Shown here in pieces: positions 1-5,164 of a DNA stretch of 5,164 bases (the first letter of the stretch is position 1; every line of letters begins with the position of its first letter). This DNA is from an uncultured Clostridiaceae bacterium (GTDB lineage Bacteria > Bacillota > Clostridia > Clostridiales > Oxobacteraceae): the NCBI GenBank assembly GCA_937900065.1, contig CALCDS010000242.1, positions 1 through 5,164 of the forward strand, read 5' to 3'. The translations under genes were made by a program, and so were the position numbers. The notes under the pieces are model-generated. The model was not told the DNA's origin. It did no database searches and was given only the letters and a program-made list of their open reading frames with translations.

Positions 1-1433
1 CCGGAATAATAGGAGCCGCCCTGCTGTACTTTGTCGGCTGGGAGCATAATATCACATTGGCGCCCTGGATATCGTTTCCGCTTTTGATCTATTCATTCAG
101 AAAAATCGATAAGTGGTATAAGACGCTTCCACTTGTGCTTGTCATGGCGGCTGCCAGATTTTTTATAATCAACGGAGCCTGGGATCTAGACATTGTTTTG
201 CTGCTTGTATTCCCGATTTTGGTTACAGTACCGCTGCTCATTTCATTATATCTTGACAGGATATACTCAAAAAAAATGAATCCGCTGATATCTACATTCA
301 TATTTCCATGCACATATATAGTTTTTGACTATATATTGACCTATGCAAATCTGGGTATGACCTTTTCTATTGCTTACACCCAGAGTATGTTTTTGCCGCT
401 GATACAGGCAGCATCCCTGTTTGGCAGCTGGTTTGTCGAATTTATGGTTTTATGGTTCGCACCAGTCGCAGTGCTGGCCTTTAAAAACATGAGGAATCTG
501 TCTTTTGCTCAAAAACCGCTTATCATATATGCGGTCATATTTGCCGCTGTCATATCGTTTGGATACATGAGAATGTCATTTGACCGCCCGGATAGCAAAA
601 CAGTGCGTATCGCTTCGATAACCGAGCCGCACGACCGTGACTACTGGGCTATAACCGATGCGGGAACGCCTCGCTCAAAAGCAGGCAGTGTCAAACCCTC
701 GATGGATAAAATACAGCAGAAACTTTTTGAGTCGAGTCAAAAAGCAGCTGATTACGGAGCCAAAATCATTTTCTGGAGCGAAGGAAATTGTCCTGTTTAC
801 GAAGACGACTTTGATACATTTTTGGACAAGGCAAAAAATTTTGCGAGAGAAAACCACGTATATTTTATGCCTGCGGCCTTAAAGCTCATATATGGACAAG
901 CAAGGAACAGCAACCTTGCGATAATGATCAATCCCGATGGAAATATAGAATTCCAGTATGAAAAGACCATATCCTGGTACCCGACCGAATCTGATGGAAT
1001 CATACATGTGATTGACACGCCATATGGAAAGATATCGACGGCAATCTGTTTTGATATGGATTATCCATCTTTGATATCTCAGGCAAAGGATGCCGACATT
1101 ATGCTCGTGCCAGGCTTTGATACGAAAAGAATTGATGATTACCACACACGGGTTGCATTTTTAAGAGGGATTGAAAACGGTTTTTCAACCGTCAGGCAGG
1201 CAAACAAGGGCTCTTCCATATCTGCAGATTATCTCGGGAACACACTCACATATCAAAATTACTTCAGTACAGATGACAGAATCATGATAAGCGATGTGCC
1301 TGAAGCCGGAGAGATGACGCTGTACGGCTCAATTGGCGAAACATTTCTGTGGCTTGATTGTACGGCATTTTTAGCCATCAATATCATCTATATAAAAGGC
1401 AGGCTAAAATCAAGGTTAAAAAAATCTTTGTGA
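1..1433 (+). CDS. Lnt-like membrane carbon-nitrogen hydrolase (apolipoprotein N-acyltransferase family), 5' partial
   Basis: The reading frame is open from the first full codon at position 3, so the gene starts outside the window; the TTG at 57 is only an internal codon. About 476 residues are visible. The N-terminal part, to about residue 190, is rich in hydrophobic segments and looks multi-pass. The rest is a nitrilase-fold domain. All three residues of the Glu-Lys-Cys triad are visible: Glu in WSEGN (codon 780-782), Lys in QYEKTI (963-965) and Cys in ICFDMDYP (1047-1049). The later block RGIENGFSTVRQANKG and a final hydrophobic helix also match the Lnt layout. In the family, Lnt N-acylates the N-terminal Cys of lipoproteins at the outer face of the membrane. 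The usual PFGE(Y) stretch after the Lys is replaced by SWYPTESDG, so the exact substrate is uncertain. The protein ends in a basic tail. It is convergent with the carboxypeptidase gene. Family call is firm; an N-acyltransferase reaction is inferred. Confidence 0.82.
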   Translation, partial: GIIGAALLYFVGWEHNITLAPWISFPLLIYSFRKIDKWYKTLPLVLVMAAARFFIINGAWDLDIVLLLVFPILVTVPLLISLYLDRIYSKKMNPLISTFIFPCTYIVFDYILTYANLGMTFSIAYTQSMFLPLIQAASLFGSWFVEFMVLWFAPVAVLAFKNMRNLSFAQKPLIIYAVIFAAVISFGYMRMSFDRPDSKTVRIASITEPHDRDYWAITDAGTPRSKAGSVKPSMDKIQQKLFESSQKAADYGAKIIFWSEGNCPVYEDDFDTFLDKAKNFARENHVYFMPAALKLIYGQARNSNLAIMINPDGNIEFQYEKTISWYPTESDGIIHVIDTPYGKISTAICFDMDYPSLISQAKDADIMLVPGFDTKRIDDYHTRVAFLRGIENGFSTVRQANKGSSISADYLGNTLTYQNYFSTDDRIMISDVPEAGEMTLYGSIGETFLWLDCTAFLAINIIYIKGRLKSRLKKSL

Positions 1434-1441
1434 TCGAACAT

Positions 1442-2419
1442 CTATTTTTTTGCCAAGCTGTTGTACACTGCCAATGCATCGGTAATATTATACTGCTCTG
1501 ATTTGTGGTTTCCTTTGGCGCCAGATGTAATCAGTATATATTCCTGTTTGTCTAGTTTAGCAAGGCTTGCAAGACACAATCCGGCCTCATCAGTATACCC
1601 TGTTTTCCCTCCTAAAATTTTTCCTTTGGCAATGCTTTGGCTGCCCATCTCTTCAAACATGCTGCTGCAAAAGGTTATACCGCCTGGATGTTTATTCGTA
1701 GGTTGTGTTGAATGGCGATATGAAGTGAAAATTTCCCTGAAAGTTGCATTCTGCAGTGCATAGCTTAAAAGAGCAGCCAAATCCTTGACTGTTGTGTAGT
1801 GGTTTTCATTGTGAAGTCCGGTTGCATTTTCAAAATGCGTGTTATCCATACCAATATCCGTTGCCTTTTGATTCATCATCTTTACAAAATTTCTCTCTGA
1901 TCCTGCAATTTGATCGGCAAGCCCAATACAGCACTCAGCGCCGCTTGGCAGCATTGCCCCATACAGCAGATCGATTGACATAATCTGCTCGTCCGGCTGA
2001 AATCCTGCCATTGCCGCATCAGCTTTATACAGCTCCTGAAACATGGAGCTTGGAAGTTTGATTTTCTTCTGCAAATCAGGCAGATTTTCTATTGCAACAA
2101 TTGTTGTCATCATTTTTGTCAAAGAAGCCGGATAAATCTTTTCTTCACTATTTTTCTGCATTAATATAGTGTTATCTTTTAAACGGACCAGTATGGCATT
2201 AGGACTGTTAAGTTCATCCGGCGATATAGCAACAGTGGGATCATGTCCTGTCTTTAACAAAGGATTTGATGTGGTCTTATCGCCAAAATATTTTTCAGAT
2301 AAACGCCGATTGCCGGAAGCAATGATGTATTTGTGCGCAAAAACAACTATGACAATGAGCAGCAGAAATAAGGACAATATCCGTATTTTTGATTTTTTCT
2401 TTTTTACTTTTCTTGCCAT
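1442..2419 (-). CDS. Membrane-anchored serine D-alanyl-D-alanine carboxypeptidase (peptidase S11, VanY-D-like)
   Basis: The 325-residue protein has a very basic N-terminus (MARKVKKKKSK) and one hydrophobic segment at about residues 14-28, which should act as an uncleaved signal anchor placing the catalytic domain outside the membrane. The S11 motifs are present: SxxK is Ser99-Leu-Thr-Lys102 in PASLTKMM, and KTG is Lys272-Thr-Gly in GGKTGYTDEAG. The second motif, normally SxN (SGN), reads Ser159-Gly160-Ala161. The protein stops soon after the KTG strand region, so it lacks the C-terminal beta domain and amphipathic anchor of PBP5. The family removes the terminal D-Ala from stem pentapeptides. 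The ATG at 2419 is chosen because an AGAGGAG site lies 10 bases upstream. It follows vanS by 77 bases on the same strand, probably in one operon. That order copies vanD-type operons, where VanY_D is also a serine enzyme, unlike the metallo-type VanY of VanA/VanB. The family is clear; a role in glycopeptide response is inferred from context. Confidence 0.88.
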   Translation of the reverse strand: MARKVKKKKSKIRILSLFLLLIVIVVFAHKYIIASGNRRLSEKYFGDKTTSNPLLKTGHDPTVAISPDELNSPNAILVRLKDNTILMQKNSEEKIYPASLTKMMTTIVAIENLPDLQKKIKLPSSMFQELYKADAAMAGFQPDEQIMSIDLLYGAMLPSGAECCIGLADQIAGSERNFVKMMNQKATDIGMDNTHFENATGLHNENHYTTVKDLAALLSYALQNATFREIFTSYRHSTQPTNKHPGGITFCSSMFEEMGSQSIAKGKILGGKTGYTDEAGLCLASLAKLDKQEYILITSGAKGNHKSEQYNITDALAVYNSLAKK

Positions 2420-2429
2420 GATAAAACAA

Positions 2430-2436
2430 CTCCTCT
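2430..2436 (-). promoter_or_regulatory. Ribosome binding site of the carboxypeptidase gene
   Basis: On the minus strand this reads AGAGGAG, about 10 bases before the ATG at 2419. It is by far the best Shine-Dalgarno site in the cluster and supports that start. It suggests the carboxypeptidase is translated independently of vanS, which ends 77 bases upstream. No convincing promoter or terminator was seen in the vanS-carboxypeptidase spacer (2420-2497). Confidence 0.75.
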
Positions 2437-2497
2437 TTCTATGATCTATTCAACCACAAAATAATGAGCTATGTTGGAATTTTAGCTTATGAATTTC

Positions 2498-3643
2498 TTA
2501 AATTTTTCTTATTTCCTGCTTTTGCGGGAGCATGACTGTAAAGACTGTTTCCTCTGGAGTGCTTTGCACGGAAATATCGCCTTCATGCGCCTTTACTATC
2601 TCCTTGGCAATAGCCAATCCGAGTCCTGCACCTCCTGTATGGGTGGAACGGGATGCATCCAGCCTAAAGAATTTCTCAAATATGGTCTCCAGCTTCTCCT
2701 TTGGAATCGGATCACCCTTATCAGTAAAAGTTATGATTACGTTTTTCTCCTGCTCTCTTGCGCAAATGTCAATAACGCTGTTCTCGTAACTATAAGCTAT
2801 AGCATTTTTCAGTATGTTATTGAATACGCGCGCCAGCTTATCTGCATCCCCCCACAGCGTGAGGTCTTCGGGTACATTGACGGATACCTGCTTCCCCTGC
2901 GAAATCAGCATCGGATAGAATTCATCTGCCATCTGCCGCAGCATGACCGGCAGGTTTATTTTCTCCTTATTCAAAACAATGGTCTGAAGATTAAACCTCG
3001 TTATTTCAAAAAACTCGTTGATAAGCTGCTCCAGCCTATAAGCTTTCTCCAATGTTATGCCTACGTATTTTGCCCTCTGCTTAGGCGGCATATCGGGAGC
3101 TTCATCCAGAAGGCTTAAGTATCCTATGACAGAAGTCAAAGGCGTTTTTATATCATGGGCCAGATAAACCACCAAATCATTTTTGCGCTGTTCGGCATCA
3201 AGAGCAGCTTTTTTTTGCTTTTCCAAATTGCTTTTTATATGATTAAGCTTCTTTTCCATAAAATCCAATTCAGGTAACAATGTAATTTCATCGTCTGATT
3301 CCTCAACAAGCTTATCCATTCCGGCGCTGATTTCATCAAAATATTTGGTAAACCATGAAATTGAAAACTTAAATAAAATAATCAAGAATACAAGTATTAC
3401 CACAAATGTAATAAATCCCATATTATTGAGAAATACATATCTATAAACCCTCAGGGCATCGTTCTCGCGCAAATAAAATCTATCCATTAAAAATTGGACA
3501 ATGTTGTCTCCCAAACTGAAGCTAATTTGAATCACAAAGCGCAAAAGCATGACAGTCGCAGCCGCGACAAAAACAATAAGAAGCATTTGGCTAAATATTT
3601 TTCTTTCTAATTTTGAATAATCATTCTTTCTCCTATTTTTCAA
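2498..3643 (-). CDS. vanS: VanS-type membrane sensor histidine kinase
   Basis: This is the sensor of a two-component system. From the TTG at 3643 it has 381 residues, close to VanS of VanA-type enterococci (about 384). Two membrane helices (about 21-40 and 77-93) flank a short outside loop of about 35 residues. A HAMP-like linker follows. The dimerisation/phosphoacceptor helix has His163 in YLAHDIKTPLTS. The ATP-binding domain shows an N box (VFNNILKN, 273-280), a G1-like DKGDPIP (308-314), an F box (FEKFFRL, 322-328) and a G2 box (GGAGLGLAI, 337-345). All catalytic motifs look intact. The N-terminal run KNDYSKLERK and EQRKNDLVVYLAHDIKTPLT closely match VanS of Tn1546 as I remember it. The start overlaps the end of vanR by 11 bases, suggesting translational coupling. 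An upstream in-frame ATG at 3700 exists, but it would add 19 residues encoded inside vanR with no family support. VanS proteins phosphorylate VanR and also dephosphorylate it in the absence of a signal; which ligand this one senses is unknown. Confidence 0.9.
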   Translation of the reverse strand: MKNRRKNDYSKLERKIFSQMLLIVFVAAATVMLLRFVIQISFSLGDNIVQFLMDRFYLRENDALRVYRYVFLNNMGFITFVVILVFLIILFKFSISWFTKYFDEISAGMDKLVEESDDEITLLPELDFMEKKLNHIKSNLEKQKKAALDAEQRKNDLVVYLAHDIKTPLTSVIGYLSLLDEAPDMPPKQRAKYVGITLEKAYRLEQLINEFFEITRFNLQTIVLNKEKINLPVMLRQMADEFYPMLISQGKQVSVNVPEDLTLWGDADKLARVFNNILKNAIAYSYENSVIDICAREQEKNVIITFTDKGDPIPKEKLETIFEKFFRLDASRSTHTGGAGLGLAIAKEIVKAHEGDISVQSTPEETVFTVMLPQKQEIRKI

Positions 3644-4358
3644 TTTTATAGCCGACCCCCCACACTGTTTTGATATATTTAGGGCGCTCTGCACTGTCAT
3701 GCATTTTTTCTCTTATATGGCGGATATGAACCATTACCGTATTATTGCTGTTGGTAAAATACTTATCTCCCCATACCTCATGGAATATTTTTTCCACGCT
3801 GACAACTCGTCCACGATTTGAGCACAGGACCCAAAGTATCGAAAACTCTGTAGGGGTCAAAGAAAGCCTTCTCTCATTCAGCATGCATTCATGGGTATCC
3901 ATGTCCAATACCAATCCGGAAAATTCAATCACACGTTTATCCTGTTCCGTTTCCGCAGTATTGTATCTGGTAAATCTCCGAAGCTGTGCCTTTACGCGTG
4001 CAACGAGTTCCAGGGGGCGAAACGGCTTTGTTATATAGTCGTCGGCGCCTAAAGTGAGCCCTGTGATTTCATCCACTTCCTCCTCTTTGGCTGTCAACAT
4101 GATAACCGGAAAATTATATTTTCCCCGGATTCGCTGGCAGATCGAAAAACCGTCTATATCCGGAAGCATCACATCCAAAATGGCAAGATCCAATTTTTCA
4201 TTTTCAATGCAATTAAGGGCGTCCCTGCCGTTATAAAATTTAAATACATTATAATTCTCATTTTTAAGATAGACTTCCACCAAATCGGCGATAGCCTGTT
4301 CATCATCAACTATCAAAATATTTGCAGCCAAAGGCATCATCTTCTTTCTTTTAAACAT
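3633..4358 (-). CDS. vanR: VanR-type OmpR/PhoB family response regulator
   Basis: The receiver domain has the acidic pair Asp18-Asp19 in ILIVDDE, the phosphoacceptor Asp62 in LDVMLPD, Thr89 in MLTA and Lys111 in ITKPFRP (numbered from the ATG at 4358). The C-terminal winged helix starts near residue 140, with TPTEFSIL and the recognition-helix region NNTVMVHIRHIREKM, and ends in KYIKTVWGVGYKIEK, nearly identical to VanR of Tn1546 as I recall it. It should act as a DNA-binding activator phosphorylated by VanS, switching on its own operon. The start is not settled. ATGs lie at 4358, 4340 and 4337, and none has a strong ribosome binding site. The one at 4337 gives 234 residues (VanR of VanA type is 231), aligns best with known VanR N-termini, and fits the -10 box at 4373-4378, which would leave only a few leader bases before 4358. 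The coordinates show the longest form. No motif is missing. Confidence 0.92.
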   Translation of the reverse strand: MFKRKKMMPLAANILIVDDEQAIADLVEVYLKNENYNVFKFYNGRDALNCIENEKLDLAILDVMLPDIDGFSICQRIRGKYNFPVIMLTAKEEEVDEITGLTLGADDYITKPFRPLELVARVKAQLRRFTRYNTAETEQDKRVIEFSGLVLDMDTHECMLNERRLSLTPTEFSILWVLCSNRGRVVSVEKIFHEVWGDKYFTNSNNTVMVHIRHIREKMHDSAERPKYIKTVWGVGYKIEK

Positions 4359-4372
4359 ATATCCCCATAATC

Positions 4373-4378
4373 ATTATA
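4373..4378 (-). promoter_or_regulatory. Probable -10 box of the vanR-vanS-carboxypeptidase operon
   Basis: The minus strand reads a perfect TATAAT here. No good TTGACA-like -35 is seen 16-18 bases upstream (the candidate is roughly CAAAAT at 17-base spacing). A strong -10 with a poor -35 is typical of promoters that need an activator, which would fit VanR autoactivation; that link is inference. Transcription would begin near 4366, favouring the vanR starts at 4340 or 4337. Confidence 0.5.
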
Positions 4379-4417
4379 CTTCTAAGTGAGAAGGCATTTT
4401 GCAGCTTTTTCATTATT

Positions 4418-4433
4418 AAAATCTTAAGATTTT
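4418..4433. promoter_or_regulatory. Perfect 16-base palindrome upstream of vanR, possible operator
   Basis: AAAATCTTAAGATTTT is its own reverse complement over 16 bases. Its centre lies about 50 bases upstream of the centre of the putative vanR -10 box, or about 60 upstream of the predicted transcription start, a usual place for an activator site. It has no GC-rich stem, so it is not a typical terminator. VanR binding is a guess from position; AT-rich DNA produces some palindromes by chance. Confidence 0.35.
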
Positions 4434-4450
4434 CTGAATATAGAGGCAAC

Positions 4451-4523
4451 AAATAAAAAAGGGAACATCGCAAAATAATTTTTAAATAAATAAAATAAAA
4501 GCGACGCTCTCTAAATGATGTTC
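4451..4523 (-). terminator. Weak terminator-like inverted repeat after the ABC exporter gene
   Basis: On the minus strand, GAACATC (4523-4517) is matched by GATGTTC (4469-4463), which is followed by CC and then TTTTTTATTT. The stem is only 7 base pairs and the loop is 47 bases, much longer than a standard intrinsic terminator, although the loop holds a small AGC/GCT hairpin. The position, after the ABC gene stop and before the vanR promoter, is where a terminator is expected. The rest of the 4359-4586 spacer is AT-rich, and no small gene or RNA was recognised in it. Confidence 0.3.
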
Positions 4524-4586
4524 AATCCTCTCGTAATATATACCTATAAACTGTTTCATATTAACAATTTATAAGCCCTGCCAGCT

Positions 4587-5164
4587 TTATTCCAGTTCAA
4601 AAGCACCTGTATAAAGCTGATAATATTTTCCCTTTTCTTCGATAAGCTTTTTGTGGCTTCCTCTCTCTATAATGTTTCCATGTTCAAGCACCATGATAAC
4701 GTCCGAATTCTGCACGGTAGATAACCTATGTGCGATTACAAAAACCGTTCTGCCTTTCATCAGTGCATCCATGCCCCTCTGGACGATTGCCTCTGTCCTG
4801 GTATCAATGGAGGAAGTTGCCTCATCTAGGATCATGACTGGCGGGTCGGCGACAGCAGCCCTGGCAATGGCTATCAGCTGACGCTGGCCTTGCGAAAGAT
4901 TGCTTCCGTTCCCAGTGATCATGGTATGATATCCTTCAGGAAGTCTTGTTATGAAATCATGCGCACCTGCCAATTTTGCAGCTTGCATGCATTCCTGATC
5001 CGTTGCATCCAGCTTGCCGTAGCGGATATTCTCCATGACCGTTCCGGTAAAAAGGTTCGTATCCTGAAGCACGATCCCTATGGAATGCCTAAGGTCCGCT
5101 TTTTTTATTTTATTGATATCGATTCCATCATATTGTATTTTACCGTCTGCAATATCATAAAAAC
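4587..5164 (-). CDS. ABC exporter, C-terminal part of the ATP-binding domain, 5' partial
   Basis: The frame stays open to the window end, so the GTG at 5072 is an internal Val codon (GIVLQDTNLF) and not the start. The 191 visible residues are the C-terminal part of a nucleotide-binding domain. They hold the Q loop (Gln33 in VLQDTNLF), the signature LSQGQ (89-93), Walker B with the catalytic Glu (VMILDE, 109-114), the D loop SSID (117-120) and the switch His145 in VIAHRLSTV. Walker A and the membrane domain would lie beyond the window. The consensus signature and Glu suggest a competent ATP site. The sequence fits fused membrane-plus-ATPase half-exporters of the MsbA/BmrA/MdlB multidrug type, which act as homo- or heterodimers. 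The substrate cannot be told. It is on the same strand as vanR, 228 bases upstream, with a probable promoter between them, so it is likely a separate unit. Confidence 0.88.
   Translation of the reverse strand, partial: FYDIADGKIQYDGIDINKIKKADLRHSIGIVLQDTNLFTGTVMENIRYGKLDATDQECMQAAKLAGAHDFITRLPEGYHTMITGNGSNLSQGQRQLIAIARAAVADPPVMILDEATSSIDTRTEAIVQRGMDALMKGRTVFVIAHRLSTVQNSDVIMVLEHGNIIERGSHKKLIEEKGKYYQLYTGAFELE

Noticed and set aside
57..59. TTG at 57 as the start of the Lnt-like gene, and GTG at 5072 as the start of the ABC gene
   Set aside because: Both frames remain open to the window ends with family-like protein sequence, and both codons sit inside conserved coding sequence.
1442..2419. Classic metallo-type VanY (peptidase M15) or VanX/VanXY
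   Set aside because: No HxH or SxHxxGxAxD-type zinc motifs are present, whereas SxxK and KTG of serine enzymes are clear.
2489..3118. A 209-codon plus-strand open frame opposite vanS
   Set aside because: It lies wholly antisense to a well-supported kinase gene, its protein resembles no family and is rich in Cys, Tyr and Leu, as is typical of a shadow frame, and no ribosome binding site was noted.
3656..3661. Run of six G (minus strand) near the end of vanR, as a possible phase-variable tract
   Set aside because: It encodes the conserved Trp-Gly-Val of the WGVGY motif, both frames are intact, and six bases is short for slippage-based switching.
3644..3700. Upstream extension of vanS to the ATG at 3700
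   Set aside because: The extra 19 residues are coded inside the conserved end of vanR, do not match VanS N-termini, and would make the protein longer than its relatives.
4571..4590. AAGC/GCTT hairpin just after the ABC gene stop as a terminator
   Set aside because: The stem is only 4 base pairs and is not followed by a T run; the more distant inverted repeat ending in T6 is a better, though still weak, candidate.

Overview
The window looks like a stretch of chromosome (or an integrated element) from a low-to-moderate-GC Gram-positive anaerobe of the Clostridia type. This rests on three things: AT-rich intergenic DNA, AGGAG-type ribosome binding sites, and VanR/VanS proteins that closely resemble the enterococcal glycopeptide-resistance regulators. 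The species cannot be named from sequence alone.

Layout, left to right. (1) Positions 1-1433, plus strand: the 3' part of a membrane protein with an N-terminal multi-pass region and a C-terminal carbon-nitrogen hydrolase domain, related to apolipoprotein N-acyltransferase (Lnt). Its 5' end lies outside the window. (2) Positions 1442-4358, minus strand: a three-gene cluster read vanR -> vanS -> serine D,D-carboxypeptidase. It converges on the Lnt-like gene with an 8-base gap. vanR and vanS overlap by about 11 bases, and the carboxypeptidase follows after 77 bases with its own strong ribosome binding site. (3) Positions 4359-4586: a 228-base AT-rich intergenic region. It holds a probable vanR promoter (perfect TATAAT), a perfect 16-base palindrome about 50 bases further upstream, and a loose terminator-like inverted repeat that could end the next gene. 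(4) Positions 4587-5164, minus strand: the C-terminal part of an ABC exporter ATPase domain, cut by the window end before its Walker A motif.

How the genes may work together. VanS is a membrane sensor kinase and VanR is its OmpR-type response regulator. The carboxypeptidase is membrane-anchored, of the serine (peptidase S11 / PBP5) type, and would remove terminal D-Ala from peptidoglycan stem peptides outside the membrane. The order vanR-vanS-serine carboxypeptidase is that of the start of vanD-type operons (vanR-vanS-vanY_D), but vanH, the D-Ala-D-Lac ligase and vanX do not follow: the convergent Lnt-like gene starts right after. The locus is therefore best read as a stand-alone or reduced Van-type cell-wall stress module, not a complete vancomycin-resistance operon. 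The Lnt-like protein and the ABC exporter also concern the envelope, but nothing visible links them to the van genes.
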